A DNA stretch of 64,000 nt. Source: Corynebacterium halotolerans. GTDB taxonomy: Bacteria; Actinomycetota; Actinomycetes; Mycobacteriales; Mycobacteriaceae. The translations under genes and the position numbers were made by a program. The notes under the pieces are model-generated. The model was not told the DNA's origin, did not search any database, and saw only the letters and a list, made by a program, of their open reading frames with translations. Shown here piece after piece: positions 50,422-61,075 of this stretch. The stretch covers positions 176,035 to 240,034 of the forward strand of contig NZ_JVMD01000024.1 of assembly GCF_001056295.1 (NCBI RefSeq), given 5' to 3'. Position 1 is the stretch's first letter, and each line of letters begins with the position of its first letter.

Positions 50422-50862
50422 TCACGCCATTGGTCCCCCGAGGGCGACCCCCGCGCAGGCCACGAGCATCGACGGGCCGTGCGGCACGGCCCGTTTCCGG
50501 GCGATCGCACCGGCCGCCGCCGTGAGCAGCCCGGCCGCGATCATCGCCGCCAACGTGCCCGGGATACCCGCCGACCACCCCGCGATGCCGCCGAGCGCCA
50601 GGGCGAGTTTCACGTCGCCGCCGCCCATGGCCCCCGGCTTTGCGACGCCCACGGCCGCGTACGCGCCCGACCACAGGGCGGCGCCCGCGAGGAAACCGGC
50701 GAACGCGGCGTCGTGAAGCGAAAGAAGCGCGGCCACCGGCACGGCCGGCAGAGTCAGGTGATCCGGAAGCCGCCGCGAACCCAGGTCATGCCACGCGAGC
50801 CACGCCGCCCACGGTGCGTATGCGCACCAGAAGACGGCCTCCGACAGATCCCCCGGCCCCAT
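50422..50862 (-). CDS. Type IV prepilin peptidase-like A24 protease
   Basis: Membrane aspartic protease of the A24 family, 146 residues, lacking the N-terminal methylase domain. The two catalytic aspartates are recognisable: Asp26 in WHDLGSRRLPDHL and Asp83 in GGGDVK (80-85). Hydrophobic segments fill the rest. Family members process prepilin-like signal peptides; no pilin gene is in this window, so the substrate is unknown. Located between aroE and aroC, where it also sits in other corynebacteria. ATG at 50862, 9 bases after aroE. Confidence 0.85.
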   Translation of the reverse strand: MGPGDLSEAVFWCAYAPWAAWLAWHDLGSRRLPDHLTLPAVPVAALLSLHDAAFAGFLAGAALWSGAYAAVGVAKPGAMGGGDVKLALALGGIAGWSAGIPGTLAAMIAAGLLTAAAGAIARKRAVPHGPSMLVACAGVALGGPMA

Positions 50863-50871
50863 GAGGGGAAG

Positions 50872-51699
50872 TCAACCCGAAAACGCGGCCTCGCGCATGG
50901 CGGCCTCGGGGGCCCGCTTGCCCGTGAACTGCTCGAACTGGCCGAGGGCCTGGTGCAGCAGCATGGTCAGCCCGCCCAACGCGGCGTGCCCGTTGCGCTC
51001 GGCGGCGCGGACCAGCGGCGTCGGCCAGGGGTCGTAGATGACGTCGAGGATCTTCGGCGCCCGGGCCAGCTGGCCCGCGTAGCTCTCCAGTGCCTCCGAC
51101 GGCACCGTGGAGACCAGGACGTCCGCCGAACCTGCGACGTCGGCCAGATTCAACGCCGTGAACGGCACCCACGTGAAGCTCACGCCGAGCTGCGCCGCCA
51201 GGGGCTCCAGCGCGTACACCCGCTCGGAGCGGGCCACCGCCGAAATGCGCTTGACCCCGGCCTGCGCCAGCGCCCACAACGCCGGTCGCGCGGTGCCGCC
51301 CGCGCCGACCAGCACCGCCCGGCCGTCCGGCAGCCGGTGCGCGCCGAGTTCCCGCAGCGCGCCGGCCACGCCGTCGCAATCGGTGTTGTCGGCCCGCCAC
51401 CCGCCGCCGGTGCGCACCAGCGTGTTGGCCGAACCGATGGCGCGGGCGCGGTCGGTGGCCTCGTCCGCGAAATCCAGGGCCGCGAACTTGCCCGGCATGG
51501 TCACCGAGAAACCCGCGTAGGAGTCGTCCGCCTCGCCGACGATGCGCGGCAGCTCCTCCGCCGTGCAGCGGAAACGGCCGTACTCCCAATCGTCGAGGCC
51601 CAGCGCCGCGTAGCCCGCGTTGTGGATCAGCGGCGACCGGGAATGCTCCACGGGGTCGCCGAGGACGGCGGCGCGGTGCGCGATAGCGGGGCGGCTCAT
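50872..51699 (-). CDS. aroE: Shikimate dehydrogenase
   Basis: Reduces 3-dehydroshikimate with NADPH, fourth step. 275 residues. N-terminal substrate motif VLGDPVEHSRSPLIHNAGY near 13-31, FSVTMPGK with the catalytic Lys, DNTDCDGVAGAL, then the nucleotide fold VLVGAGGTARPALWAL. ATG at 51699 overlaps the mltG stop by ATGA. Confidence 0.95.
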   Translation of the reverse strand: MSRPAIAHRAAVLGDPVEHSRSPLIHNAGYAALGLDDWEYGRFRCTAEELPRIVGEADDSYAGFSVTMPGKFAALDFADEATDRARAIGSANTLVRTGGGWRADNTDCDGVAGALRELGAHRLPDGRAVLVGAGGTARPALWALAQAGVKRISAVARSERVYALEPLAAQLGVSFTWVPFTALNLADVAGSADVLVSTVPSEALESYAGQLARAPKILDVIYDPWPTPLVRAAERNGHAALGGLTMLLHQALGQFEQFTGKRAPEAAMREAAFSG

Positions 51700-52901
51700 C
51701 GGTTCGAATCCAGCACGCCGTTGGCGATGGACTCCTGGATCGCCGCCTGGTGCTCCTCGAACGTCGTGGTGAAGACGGTCCGGCCATTCTTGTCCACGGT
51801 GACGAAGTACAGCCACGTGCCCTCCGCCGGATTCTCCATCGCGGTGATCGCCTCGATGGACGGCGAGGAAATCGGCGTCTCCGGCAGGCCGTCCTTGGCG
51901 TAGGTGTTCCACGCGGTGACCCGGGCGCGGGCCTCGTCGGTGGTCGCGATCTCCTGGTCCGGCAGGTCGTAGTTGACCGTCGAGTCGAACTGCATGCGCA
52001 TGGGCTCCTGCAGGCGGTTGAGGATGACCCGGGCGACCTTGTCGAAGTCCCCGCGCGGCGCCTCCATCTGGACCAGCGACGCTGCGGTGATCATCTCGTA
52101 CGGCGACAGCCCGACTCGCTGCGCCGAGGCCTCCAGGCCGGTCTGCTCGTAGCGCGCCGCCGACTCCGACACCAGCGAGGACAGGACCTCGGCGGCGGAC
52201 GACTGCGGGTTGAACTGGTGAACGCCCGGGGTGATCAGGCCCTCGATGCGGCGCGGGTCGTCGCCGCGGGCGGCGACCTCCTTCGCGGCCCACGCGGGCA
52301 CGCCGAGCGACGCCGGGTCCATGGTGCCCGCGGCGTTCTTCAGGGCGTCGACCGAAATGCAGTTGCCCTCGCCCATGCACGACGCCTCGGAGATGAGCGT
52401 GAAGATGCCCTTGCGCACGTCATCGGACGCCACGATGTGGGTGTCCATCAAACGCGTGCCCGTCGGGATGTCGACCGTGCCCGCCTGGTTCGACGGATTG
52501 AGCAGGGCCTCCACCGCCGAGTCCGCCGACATCCTCTTCTGCAGCCGGTAAAAGCCCGGCTGCAGCTCGCCCGAGCGGGCGTGGTTGTTGGCCGCGGACA
52601 TGAAGGCGTCCTCCGTGGCCACGACGTCCTGCTTCTTGAGCTCCGTGGACAGGTCCGACAGCGACGCGCCCTGCGCCACCTCCACGACCACGGTCTCGCC
52701 GTTGCCGTCGCCCGTGTAGTCGCCGGACACTCCGCCGCGCAGCCAGAGGAAGCCGACGCCGGCGAGGATGATGACGCTCAGCAGGATCGACACGACGTTG
52801 ATGGCCATCGACGTCTGGCGGCGGCGGACGCGTCCGCGGCGGGCCTTGCCCGGCTTCGCGGTTCTCTTGGTCCTTGCGGCCGACTTCGGGCCAGTGCTCA
52901 T
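51696..52901 (-). CDS. mltG: Endolytic murein transglycosylase MltG
   Basis: Membrane-bound YceG family enzyme cutting nascent peptidoglycan. 401 residues. A basic cytoplasmic head (RRGRVRRRQ), one membrane helix at about 32-54, then the extracytoplasmic LysM-like part and catalytic domain with SLVQMEA (catalytic Glu), VILNRLQEPMRMQFDSTVNY and GLPETPISSPSIEAI. The ATG at 52901 with GAGGAG six bases upstream is preferred to one at 52952. Order alaS-ruvX-mltG-aroE is conserved in actinobacteria. Confidence 0.95.
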   Translation of the reverse strand: MSTGPKSAARTKRTAKPGKARRGRVRRRQTSMAINVVSILLSVIILAGVGFLWLRGGVSGDYTGDGNGETVVVEVAQGASLSDLSTELKKQDVVATEDAFMSAANNHARSGELQPGFYRLQKRMSADSAVEALLNPSNQAGTVDIPTGTRLMDTHIVASDDVRKGIFTLISEASCMGEGNCISVDALKNAAGTMDPASLGVPAWAAKEVAARGDDPRRIEGLITPGVHQFNPQSSAAEVLSSLVSESAARYEQTGLEASAQRVGLSPYEMITAASLVQMEAPRGDFDKVARVILNRLQEPMRMQFDSTVNYDLPDQEIATTDEARARVTAWNTYAKDGLPETPISSPSIEAITAMENPAEGTWLYFVTVDKNGRTVFTTTFEEHQAAIQESIANGVLDSNR

Positions 52902-53018
52902 CTCGGTCTCCTCGGGGACGGGCACCCGACCGCAGACGGGTGGACGGGACAATCTTGTTGATTCTCCCCCATGTACCGCCCGATTGTCACATTTCAGTCA
53001 CGGAGTGTCGCGCCCGGG

Positions 53019-53519
53019 TCACGGTGCGGCGCGCAGGAAGTCGCGGCGCTGATCCAGCCACGACTGCAGGATCTCCACCGCCGCGGCCTGATCGATGACG
53101 CTCCGGCCGCTCTTGACGTCGCGCCCCGCCTGATGGAGCCGTGACTGCGCCATGACCGTCGTCATGCGCTCGTCCGCCATGCGGATGCGCACGCCCTCAC
53201 CCAACCGGCGCCCGAGCCGGAACGCCACGTCGCCCGCCTTGCGCGCGGACGTGCCCGGCGTGCCGTCGAGCATGAGGGGCAGGCCGATGACGATCTCGAC
53301 GACCTCCAGTTCCTCGGCGAGCTCCACCAGCCGGTCGATGTCGGCGCCGTCGGGGCCCCGCCGCCCGGTTTCCCGGGTGATCGTCTCCACCGGCGTGGCC
53401 AGCAGGCCGTCGGGGTCGGACATGGCGACGCCCACGCGGACGTCTCCGACGTCGATGCCCAGCCGCCGGCCGCGGCCCGGGTCATCGGCGCCGGGCCGGT
53501 CGATCTCCAGCTTCGCCAT
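53019..53519 (-). CDS. ruvX: Holliday junction resolvase-like protein RuvX (YqgF)
   Basis: RNase H-fold nuclease for pre-16S rRNA processing, formerly called a putative Holliday junction resolvase. 166 residues. [23 protein letters not shown] near 21-43, [26 protein letters not shown] and [15 protein letters not shown] carry the acidic active-site residues. ATG at 53519. The gap to mltG (117 bases) shows no clear promoter. Confidence 0.95.
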   Translation of the reverse strand: MAKLEIDRPGADDPGRGRRLGIDVGDVRVGVAMSDPDGLLATPVETITRETGRRGPDGADIDRLVELAEELEVVEIVIGLPLMLDGTPGTSARKAGDVAFRLGRRLGEGVRIRMADERMTTVMAQSRLHQAGRDVKSGRSVIDQAAAVEILQSWLDQRRDFLRAAP

Positions 53520-53542
53520 GTTCCGCCTCCGCCTCGCGCGGC

Positions 53543-56212
53543 CTAGGCCAGCGAGTCCGCGATGGCTGCGAGGCCGGCGTCGATGCCGGCGGGCTCGGAA
53601 CCGGAGCCCTGGGCCAGCTGCGGCTTGCCGCCGCCGCGGCCGCCGATGCGCTCGCCGAGCAGCTTGACCAGGTCACCGGCCTTGTGGCCGGCCTCGACGC
53701 CCGCGTCGGTGACGGCCACCGCGAACGGCGCCTTGCCGTCGGCCTCGGCGGCCAGCGCGATGATCGCCGCGCGGTCGTTGAGCCGGCCGCGCAGATCGTT
53801 GGCCAGGGACCGGATGTCCTTGGCCTGCGTGCCGGCGGGCAGCTGGAGGCCGAGGTAGGTCACGTCGCCGATGACGCGCGCCTTGTCCAGGTGCGACTGG
53901 GCGTCGGCGAGCAGGCGCGCGGCCTTAAGGTCGGCGACCTGCTTCTCCGCGGCCTTCAGCCGCTCGGACAGGGCGGCGATGCGGTCGGGCAGCTGCGCCG
54001 ACGGGGCCTTGAACTCCGCGGCGAGGCGCTCGGCGAGCAGGCGCTCGGTGGACAGGTACCGGAAGGAATCCAGGCCCGAGTAGGCCTCGATGCGGCGCAC
54101 GCCGGAGCCGACGGAGGACTCGCCGAGCACGGCCACCGGGCCGATCTGCGAGGTGTGGTCGACGTGGGTGCCGCCGCACAGCTCCATCGAGAACGGGCCG
54201 CCCATCTCGACCACGCGCACGCGGTCGCCGTAGTTCTCGCTGAACAGAGCCAGGGCGCCCATCGCGCGGGCCTCCTCCAGGGAGGTCTCGATGGTGTTGA
54301 CCCGGTAGTCGGCGTCGGCGGCTTCGTTGGCGATGGCCTCGATGCGCGACACCTGCTCCGGGGTCAGCTGCTCGCCGTACTTGAAGTCGAAGCGCAGGTA
54401 GCCCGGCTTGTTCATCGAACCGGCCTGCGTGGCCGTGGGGCCCAGCACCTCGCGCAGCGCGGCGTGGATCAGGTGCGTGGCCGAGTGGGCCTGCTCCGCC
54501 TTGTGGCGCCACGCGGGGTCGACGGCGACCTCGGCCAGCTCGCCCACGGCGAGCTCGCCGCCGACGACGCGGCCCTTGTGCAGCCACAGCTTCTTGCCCA
54601 CGCGCTGGACGTCGTCGACCTCCAGCACCGCGCCGGAGGCGGTGGTGATGCGGCCGTGGTCGGCCAGCTGCCCGCCGCCCTCGGCGTACAGCGGGGAACG
54701 GTCGAGGATCAGCTCGACGTCCGCGCCCTCCGATGCACGCTCCAGACGGGCGCCGTCGCCGACCAGGCCGATGACGGTGGCCTCGTCGACGAGCGTGTCG
54801 AAGCCGGTGAACACGGTCGGGTGCTCGTCGATGAACTCGCGGTAGACGCCGAGGTCGCCGTGGGTGCGCTTCTTCGCCGCGTTGTCGGCCTTCGCGCGGG
54901 CGCGCTGCTCGGCCATCTCGCGGTCGAACTCGTCGCGGTCGACGACCAGGCCGGCCTCGGCGGCCATCTCCATGGTCAGGTCGATGGGGAAACCGTGCGT
55001 GTCGTGCAGCGCGAAGGCGTCGGCGCCGGACAGCGACGTCGATCCCTCGGCCTTCGCCTTTGCGGCGACGTTCTCGAACAGGTGGGTGCCGGCCTCGAGG
55101 GTCTTCAGGAAGGCCTTTTCCTCCGTCAGCGTCACGCGCAGAATGCGGTCCCAGTTTTCGGTGATCTCCGGGTAGGACGGCGTCATGGTGTCGCGGACGG
55201 ACTCCATCAGCGGCTGCAGGGTCTCTCCGGTCGCGCCGAGCAGACGGGCCGAGCGGATGATGCGGCGCAGCAGGCGGCGCAGGATGTACCCGCGGTCGGA
55301 GTTCGACGGGGTAACGCCGTCGAGCATGAGCATCAAGCCGGTGCGGCAGTGGTCGGCGATCACGCGGAAGCGGACGTCGTCGCGCTCGCCGGTCTTGCCG
55401 CCGGCGCCGTAGGTGGCGCCGGTCAGCTTCTCGGCGACGTCGATGACGGGGCGCAGCAGGTCGGTCTCGTAGACGTTCTCGACGCCCTGCAGCAGGAACG
55501 CGACGCGCTCGATGCCCATGCCGGTGTCGATGTTCTTCTTCGGCAGCGGGCCGAGGATCTCGAAGGAGTCCTTGCCGGTGCCCTCGCCGCGCTCGTTCTG
55601 CATGAACACGAGGTTCCAGATCTCGATGTACCGGTCCTCGTCGGCCTCCGGGCCGCCGTCGACGCCGTACTCGGGGCCGCGGTCGTAGAAGATCTCGGAG
55701 CACGGGCCGCAGGGGCCGGGCACGCCCATCGACCAGTAGTTGTCCGCCATGCCCCGGCGCTGGATGCGCTCCTCGGGCACGCCGACGCCGTCGCGCCAGA
55801 TGTCGTGCGCTTCATCGTCGTCGAGGTAGACCGTCACCCACAGCTTCTCGGGGTCGATGCCGTAGCCGCCCTCGTCCACGGGGTTGGTCAGCAGCGCCCA
55901 GGCGTGCTTGATCGCGCCTTCCTTGAAGTAGTCGCCGAAGGAGAAGTTGCCGGCCATCTGGAAGAAGGTGTTGTGGCGGGTGGTGATGCCCACCTCCTCG
56001 ATGTCGAGGGTGCGCACGCACTTCTGGATCGACGTCGCCGTGGCGAACTCCGGGGTCTGGTGGCCCAGGAAGTACGGCTTGAAGGGGACCATGCCGGCGT
56101 TGACGAACAGCAGGTTCGGGTCGTCCAGCACCAGCGAAGCGCTGGGGACCTCGGTGTGCCCCGCGTTCACGAAATGGTCGATGAAACGCTTCCGGATCTC
56201 ATGGGTCTGCAC
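53543..56212 (-). CDS. alaS: Alanyl-tRNA synthetase
   Basis: Charges tRNA-Ala and edits mischarged Ser/Gly. 889 residues, full length. Class II catalytic part with [20 protein letters not shown], the editing zinc site [11 protein letters not shown] and CGGTHVDHT, and the C-terminal DHHA1-like C-Ala domain ending in [13 protein letters not shown]. The GTG at 56212 ([10 protein letters not shown]) is chosen since relatives begin there and GAGGG is upstream; a GTG seven codons earlier lacks a ribosome site. Confidence 0.97.
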   Translation of the reverse strand: MQTHEIRKRFIDHFVNAGHTEVPSASLVLDDPNLLFVNAGMVPFKPYFLGHQTPEFATATSIQKCVRTLDIEEVGITTRHNTFFQMAGNFSFGDYFKEGAIKHAWALLTNPVDEGGYGIDPEKLWVTVYLDDDEAHDIWRDGVGVPEERIQRRGMADNYWSMGVPGPCGPCSEIFYDRGPEYGVDGGPEADEDRYIEIWNLVFMQNERGEGTGKDSFEILGPLPKKNIDTGMGIERVAFLLQGVENVYETDLLRPVIDVAEKLTGATYGAGGKTGERDDVRFRVIADHCRTGLMLMLDGVTPSNSDRGYILRRLLRRIIRSARLLGATGETLQPLMESVRDTMTPSYPEITENWDRILRVTLTEEKAFLKTLEAGTHLFENVAAKAKAEGSTSLSGADAFALHDTHGFPIDLTMEMAAEAGLVVDRDEFDREMAEQRARAKADNAAKKRTHGDLGVYREFIDEHPTVFTGFDTLVDEATVIGLVGDGARLERASEGADVELILDRSPLYAEGGGQLADHGRITTASGAVLEVDDVQRVGKKLWLHKGRVVGGELAVGELAEVAVDPAWRHKAEQAHSATHLIHAALREVLGPTATQAGSMNKPGYLRFDFKYGEQLTPEQVSRIEAIANEAADADYRVNTIETSLEEARAMGALALFSENYGDRVRVVEMGGPFSMELCGGTHVDHTSQIGPVAVLGESSVGSGVRRIEAYSGLDSFRYLSTERLLAERLAAEFKAPSAQLPDRIAALSERLKAAEKQVADLKAARLLADAQSHLDKARVIGDVTYLGLQLPAGTQAKDIRSLANDLRGRLNDRAAIIALAAEADGKAPFAVAVTDAGVEAGHKAGDLVKLLGERIGGRGGGKPQLAQGSGSEPAGIDAGLAAIADSLA

Positions 56213-56277
56213 GGAGTCGGGTCCCTCTTTCACGACGGTCGGGTGGTTTGCCGCCCGGCGGCGGCGTCAGCCGTGCC

Positions 56278-56283
56278 AGCATA
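56278..56283 (-). promoter_or_regulatory. alaS -10 box (TATGCT)
   Basis: Minus strand GGGGGTATGCTGGC, about 66 bases ahead of the alaS start. It gives a leader of about 58 nt. It lies in the rarA-alaS gap. Confidence 0.5.
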
Positions 56284-56298
56284 CCCCCTCGGCCCGGG

Positions 56299-57687
56299 CT
56301 ACTTCCCCTTCCCCCGGACGATGCCGCGCAGGGTGGCCATGTGGTCGCGCATCGCCCGTTCCCGGCCGTGGGTGCCGGGGCGGTAGTACTCCGCGTCGGC
56401 GAGCTGGTCCGGCGGGTACTGCTGCGTGACGACGCCCTTCGGATCGTCGTGGGGGTAGTCGTAGTCCACGGCGTTGCCCAGGGCCTTCGCGCCGGAGTAG
56501 TGCCCGTCGCGCAGGTGCGGGGGCACGGCGCCGTAGTTGCCGGCGCGCACGTCCTTCAAGGCGGCGTCGATGGCGGAGATGACCGAGTTGGATTTCGGGG
56601 CGGTGGCCAGGTGGATGACGGCCTGGGCCAGCGGCAGGCGCCCCTCGGGCAGGCCGATGAGCTGCACGGCTTCGGCGGCAGCGACGGCGACCTGCAGCGA
56701 CGTGGGGTCCGCCATGCCGATGTCCTCGCTGGCCAGGATGATGATGCGGCGTGCGATGAACCGGGGGTCTTCCCCGCCCTCGATCATGCGGGCGAGGTAG
56801 TGCAGGGCGGCGTCGACGTCGGAGCCGCGCACCGACTTGATGAATGCGCTGGTGACGTCGTAGTGCTGGTCGCCGTCGCGGTCGTAGCGCACCACGGCGC
56901 GGTTGACCGACGCCTGCACGGTCGCCTCGTCGAGCGTGCCGCCGTCGGGGACGGCTTCGGCAGCGGCCTCCAGGTACGTCAGCGAGCGGCGGGCGTCTCC
57001 CCCGGCCAGCGCCACGAGCTGGTGCAGGGCATCGTCGGCGACGGTGATCCGGCCGTTCAATCCGCGCTCGTCCTCGACTGCGCGGCGGATGACCTCGGCG
57101 ACGTCGTCGTCGGAAAGCGGTTCCAGCTGCAGCAGCAGCGAACGGCTGAGCAGCGGCGACACCACGGAGAAGCTGGGGTTCTCCGTCGTCGCCGCGACGA
57201 GCAGCACGGTGCGGTTCTCCACCGCGCCGAGCAGCGCGTCCTGCTGCGTCTTGGAGAAGCGGTGGACCTCGTCGATGAAGAGGACCGTCTGCACGCCCTC
57301 GCGGACCAGGTGCCCGCGCGCCCGTTCGATGACCGCGCGGACCTCCTTGACGCCGGCGTTGAGGGCCGACAGTGCCTCGAAGCGACGGCCGGTCGACGTC
57401 GAAATCAAGCTGGCCAGCGTGGTTTTGCCGGTGCCGGGCGGGCCGAAGAGGATCACCGAGGTGTCTCCCCCGCCGTCGACCAGCCGGCGCAGCGGGGCGC
57501 CGTCGCCCAGCAGGTGCTTCTGGCCCACGACCTCGTCGAGGGTGCGCGGGCGCATCTTCACGGCCAACGGCGCGTGGGCGCCCGGGTGGAAGTACGCGCC
57601 GGCGTCCGCGCCCCCGTTGGCGGCACCGCCGCCGGACGCCGGACCGCCCGCGCCCGGGTCGTCGAAGAGCCCCGGCTCGCCGGCCAT
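56299..57687 (-). CDS. rarA: Replication-associated recombination protein A (RarA/MgsA)
   Basis: AAA+ ATPase acting at stalled forks. 462 residues. A Gly/Ala-rich N-end (1-40), [16 protein letters not shown], Walker [11 protein letters not shown] at 81-90, Walker [19 protein letters not shown] and [18 protein letters not shown]. The C-terminal clamp-loader-like and tetramerisation region ([33 protein letters not shown]) is complete. ATG at 57687 with GGGAGG upstream, 13 bases after the kinase-like gene. Confidence 0.95.
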   Translation of the reverse strand: MAGEPGLFDDPGAGGPASGGGAANGGADAGAYFHPGAHAPLAVKMRPRTLDEVVGQKHLLGDGAPLRRLVDGGGDTSVILFGPPGTGKTTLASLISTSTGRRFEALSALNAGVKEVRAVIERARGHLVREGVQTVLFIDEVHRFSKTQQDALLGAVENRTVLLVAATTENPSFSVVSPLLSRSLLLQLEPLSDDDVAEVIRRAVEDERGLNGRITVADDALHQLVALAGGDARRSLTYLEAAAEAVPDGGTLDEATVQASVNRAVVRYDRDGDQHYDVTSAFIKSVRGSDVDAALHYLARMIEGGEDPRFIARRIIILASEDIGMADPTSLQVAVAAAEAVQLIGLPEGRLPLAQAVIHLATAPKSNSVISAIDAALKDVRAGNYGAVPPHLRDGHYSGAKALGNAVDYDYPHDDPKGVVTQQYPPDQLADAEYYRPGTHGRERAMRDHMATLRGIVRGKGK

Positions 57688-57700
57688 GTCCGCCTCCCGC

Positions 57701-58894
57701 CTACTCCGCCGCCAGGTCGATGATCGCGCGCGCGAAGTCGCCGACTTCGCCGGACCGCGGGTCCTCGCAGCCGCCCGAGAACTCCACCAGGGCGCGCGCG
57801 GTCCACAGCAGATCGCGGCGTTCGAGCACCCCGCCGCCCAGCGACGTCGGGTCCTCCCCCTCGCGGTCCTCGGGGGCGTCGGCACCGGCGGTCAGCGCCT
57901 CCTGCGGCGAGCCGTAATGGAGGATGGTCACCGTGATCAGCGTCCAGCCCAGCAGCGCGGTCATCAGGCGCGTGCGCAGGTGCTGATCGCCCACGGCCTC
58001 CGGCCACAGCACGCGGACCTCCTCGACCCACGAGCGGATGAACGCCTCCGACTCCTCCGCCGTCGGAGGCTCGGTGAACACGTGCAGCGGGAAGCCCGCG
58101 ATGACGCTGGCGACGTCGAACGTGGCGTCGCGGAAGCCCGCCCACTCGTAGTCGAGGAAGGCGACGCGGTTGCCCATGAGGATGTTGTCGGGCGCCAGGT
58201 CGAACGGCGTGAACGCCCGGTGGTGACCCGAGGAAATGCGTCGCGCGGCCTCGCCGGCCAGGCGCCGCACGCCGTCCGTCACGGGGACGCCCAGGCGCTC
58301 CAGCCGGCTCATCCCGGATTCGATCGCCCGGACGATGCCGCGGTCGCGCTCGCCGGAGACGTCTTCGCCCGCGCGGTGGCGGGCCCACATGCGGGACAGC
58401 AGCGTGTTGAAGCCGTCCTCGCGCTCCGCCGTGCCAGCGTGCATCCGGCCCAGTGCCGCGCCGATCGCCCGCAGCGCGCGCAGGCGCTCGGCCGAGTCGT
58501 TGGATTCCAGCACGTCGAACAGCGTCGGCGCGTCGCCGGCGTCGGAGATGACGATGATCCTCTGCTCGACGTCATGGGCCAACAGCTCCGGCCCGGGCCG
58601 CACGTCCTCGGGCAGGGAGGTGGCGAACTGGTACGCCACGATCTCGCGCAGCAGCGCCGGGTCGGCGCCAACCGCCGACGACTCCGGCATCCGCTTGACG
58701 ACGACGGAGCGCACCGGCAGGAACGGATTCGGCGACACTCGGAGCCGCACGACCATCGCCCGGCTCGAACCGCCGAGGTCTTCGGGGTCCGTCAGCTCCG
58801 GGCGCCCGCCGAAACGGGAAGCCAGGAGCTCGCCGGCCGTCGCGATGATGTCCGCGACGTCGTGCTCGTTGCTCTTGTGGTCGAGGGATTCCAT
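57701..58894 (-). CDS. Phosphotransferase (APH/choline-kinase-like) family protein
   Basis: 397 residues. Kinase-like fold signs: a degenerate catalytic loop [15 protein letters not shown] (usual HGDLxPxN) and the metal-binding [19 protein letters not shown]-lobe lysine in VVVKRMPES. Substrate unknown; there is no reason to call it a resistance enzyme, since related genes sit with aspS and rarA in other corynebacteria. ATG at 58894 with AAGGAG about 5 bases upstream. Confidence 0.8.
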   Translation of the reverse strand: MESLDHKSNEHDVADIIATAGELLASRFGGRPELTDPEDLGGSSRAMVVRLRVSPNPFLPVRSVVVKRMPESSAVGADPALLREIVAYQFATSLPEDVRPGPELLAHDVEQRIIVISDAGDAPTLFDVLESNDSAERLRALRAIGAALGRMHAGTAEREDGFNTLLSRMWARHRAGEDVSGERDRGIVRAIESGMSRLERLGVPVTDGVRRLAGEAARRISSGHHRAFTPFDLAPDNILMGNRVAFLDYEWAGFRDATFDVASVIAGFPLHVFTEPPTAEESEAFIRSWVEEVRVLWPEAVGDQHLRTRLMTALLGWTLITVTILHYGSPQEALTAGADAPEDREGEDPTSLGGGVLERRDLLWTARALVEFSGGCEDPRSGEVGDFARAIIDLAAE

Positions 58895-58930
58895 GATCTC
58901 CTTGGGCCCGGGGCCCGTAAGACCGCCGGT

Positions 58931-58955
58931 GGCGCCCGCCTGATGCGCGGGCGCC
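58931..58955 (-). terminator. Hairpin after aspS
   Basis: GGCGCCCGC (58931-58939), 7-base loop, GCGGGCGCC (58947-58955), a perfect 9-bp stem ten bases after the aspS stop. No U-run follows on the minus strand, so read-through into the kinase-like gene is likely. Confidence 0.4.
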
Positions 58956-58964
58956 GGCCGTCGG

Positions 58965-60815
58965 CTAGTTGTTGTCGTCCTTGTTCTGGTCCTGCGGGCT
59001 CTTCCGGGCCTGCCCGCCCTGCTGCCCCTGCTTCTTGTCCGCCTTCGGCTTGAAGTCGATGCCGGACTCCTTGCGCTGCTGGGCGGTCACCGGCGCGGGC
59101 GCGTCGGTCAGCGGGTCGACGCCGCCGCCGGACTTCGGGAAGGCGATGGTCTCGCGGATGGAGTCGACGCCGGCCAGCAGGGACACGATGCGGTCCCAGC
59201 CGAAGGCGATGCCGCCGTGCGGCGGGGCGCCGAACGCGAACGCGTCGAGCAGGAAGCCGAACTTCTCGTGGGCCTCCTCGTCGGAGATGCCCATGACCTC
59301 GAACACGCGCTTCTGCACGTCCTGGCGGTGGATTCGGATGGAACCGCCGCCGATTTCGTTGCCGTTGCACACGATGTCGTAGGCGTAGGCCAGCGCCTCG
59401 CCCGGCTCCTGGTCGAAGGTGTCCAGGTGCTCCGGCTTGGGCGACGTGAACGCGTGGTGCACGGCGGTCCAGGCGGAGTGGCCGAGGGCGACGTCGCCGG
59501 AGGCCTTCGCGTCGGCGGCGGGCTCGAACATCGGGGCGTCGACGACCCAGGTGAAGGCCCAGTCGCCGTCCTTGATCAGGCCCAGCTTCTCGGCGATGGC
59601 GCCGCGGGCCGCGCCCAGCAGGGCGCGCGCCGACTTCGCGTCGCCGGCGGCGAAGAAGATGCAGTCGCCCGGCTTCGCGCCGACGTGGGCGGCGATGCCC
59701 TCGCGCTCGGCGTCGGTGATGTTCTTGGCCACCGGGCCGGACAGCTCGCCGTCCTCGCCGACCAGGATGTACGCCAGACCCTTGGCTCCGCGCTGCTTGG
59801 CCCACTCCTGCCAGGCGTCGAGCTGGCGGCGCGGCTGCGAGGCGCCGCCCTCCATGACCACGGCGCCGACGTAGTCGTTCTTGAACACGCGGAAGGTGGT
59901 GTCGGCGAAGAACTCGGTGCAGTCGGTCAGCTGGATGTCGAAGCGCAGGTCCGGCTTGTCGGAGCCGTACTTCTCCATGGCCTCGCGGTAGGTCATGCGC
60001 GGGATCGGGGTGGTGATCTCGTAGCCGCCCTCGCGCCAGATGGCCACCAGGATCTCCTCGGCCAGCGCGATGACATCGTCCTGCTCGACGAAGCTCATCT
60101 CGACGTCCAGCTGGGTGAACTCCGGCTGGCGGTCGGCGCGGAAATCCTCGTCGCGGTAGCAGCGGGCGATCTGGTAGTAGCGCTCCAGGCCGCCGACCAT
60201 CAGCAGCTGCTTGAACAGCTGCGGCGACTGCGGGAGGGCGTAGAAGGAACCCGGCTTCAGGCGGGCCGGCACCAGGAAGTCGCGGGCGCCCTCGGGGGTG
60301 GAGCGCGTCAGCGTCGGGGTTTCGATCTCGGTGAAGTCATGGGAGTCCAGCACCCGGCGGGCGGCGCGGTTGACCGCGGCGCGCAGGCGCATGATCTTGG
60401 CCGGGCCCTCGCGGCGCAGGTCCAGGTAGCGGTACTTCAGGCGGGTTTCCTCGCCGACCTCGTTGGCGCTGGACGCGTCGTCGAGCTGGAACGGCAGGGC
60501 CGCGGACTCGTTGAGGATCTCCAGCTCGGAGACGTTGAGCTCGATCTCGCCGGACGCCAGGTTCGGGTTCTCCGAACCCTCCGGGCGCTTCTCGACGACG
60601 CCGGTCACCCGCACGCAAAACTCGCTGCGCAGGTGGTGGGCGCGCTCGGCGACCTCGCTTTCGCGGAACACGACCTGGGCCAGGCCCGAACGGTCGCGCA
60701 GGTCGATGAAGATGACGCCGCCGTGGTCGCGGCGGCGGGCCACCCAACCCGTGAGGGTGACGGAGTGTCCGGCCTGGTCGGCGCGGAGCTCGCCGGCGAG
60801 ATGCGTACGCAGCAC
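58965..60815 (-). CDS. aspS: Aspartyl-tRNA synthetase
   Basis: Class II synthetase, bacterial type with GAD insertion. 616 residues. OB-fold anticodon domain ([20 protein letters not shown]), [12 protein letters not shown], the flipping loop region [20 protein letters not shown] (motif 2) and motif 3 FGWDRI. The last 30 residues are a Lys/Gln/Asn-rich tail. Non-discriminating Asp/Asn activity is possible but not deducible without seeing gatCAB. GTG start at 60815 with AAGGA upstream. Confidence 0.97.
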   Translation of the reverse strand: MLRTHLAGELRADQAGHSVTLTGWVARRRDHGGVIFIDLRDRSGLAQVVFRESEVAERAHHLRSEFCVRVTGVVEKRPEGSENPNLASGEIELNVSELEILNESAALPFQLDDASSANEVGEETRLKYRYLDLRREGPAKIMRLRAAVNRAARRVLDSHDFTEIETPTLTRSTPEGARDFLVPARLKPGSFYALPQSPQLFKQLLMVGGLERYYQIARCYRDEDFRADRQPEFTQLDVEMSFVEQDDVIALAEEILVAIWREGGYEITTPIPRMTYREAMEKYGSDKPDLRFDIQLTDCTEFFADTTFRVFKNDYVGAVVMEGGASQPRRQLDAWQEWAKQRGAKGLAYILVGEDGELSGPVAKNITDAEREGIAAHVGAKPGDCIFFAAGDAKSARALLGAARGAIAEKLGLIKDGDWAFTWVVDAPMFEPAADAKASGDVALGHSAWTAVHHAFTSPKPEHLDTFDQEPGEALAYAYDIVCNGNEIGGGSIRIHRQDVQKRVFEVMGISDEEAHEKFGFLLDAFAFGAPPHGGIAFGWDRIVSLLAGVDSIRETIAFPKSGGGVDPLTDAPAPVTAQQRKESGIDFKPKADKKQGQQGGQARKSPQDQNKDDNN

Positions 60816-60859
60816 TATTGGGGTCCTTCCAATGTCTTGCCAGAAATGTTCAACCGAGA

Positions 60860-60896
60860 ATCGACGCCCTCCCGGGCGTGCGTCGATGGCAGTCTA
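60860..60896 (-). promoter_or_regulatory. aspS -10 box (TAGACT) with dyad at the transcription start
   Basis: Minus strand TAGACT at 60891-60896, about 76 bases before the aspS start. Just inside, ATCGACG (60860-60866) pairs with CGTCGAT (60881-60887), and alternatively ACGCCC with GGGCGT. The two pairings exclude each other. It may be an operator or a leader structure. Confidence 0.4.
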
Positions 60897-61063
60897 CCCG
60901 GCGCGGCGGATCGGTTCGGGGGCCGGGCCGTCGTAAAGCACCGCCGGACCAGGCGAGGGCCCGGCGGCGAGGCAGCCGAGGCGCCGGGGACGCGAGCCAC
61001 CGCGAACGGCAGTCGCGCCGGGAGCGGCGCCGTGTCGGGCTGCCGAAACGGCATTCATGCTGG

Positions 61064-61069
61064 CATACT
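61064..61069 (+). promoter_or_regulatory. Leaderless promoter of the metalloprotease (-10 CATACT)
   Basis: TGGCATACT, an extended -10 form, six bases before the ATG at 61076. No ribosome site lies between. The start codon is likely the first transcribed base. Confidence 0.5.
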
Positions 61070-61075
61070 CGGTTT

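Noticed and set aside
57701..58894. Aminoglycoside resistance gene
   Set aside because: Only the general kinase-like fold is shared; catalytic loop is atypical and the context is housekeeping.
60818..61075. N-terminal extension of the metalloprotease
   Set aside because: Would read through the aspS promoter and dyad; the ATG at 61076 has a fitting leaderless promoter and the family's usual start.
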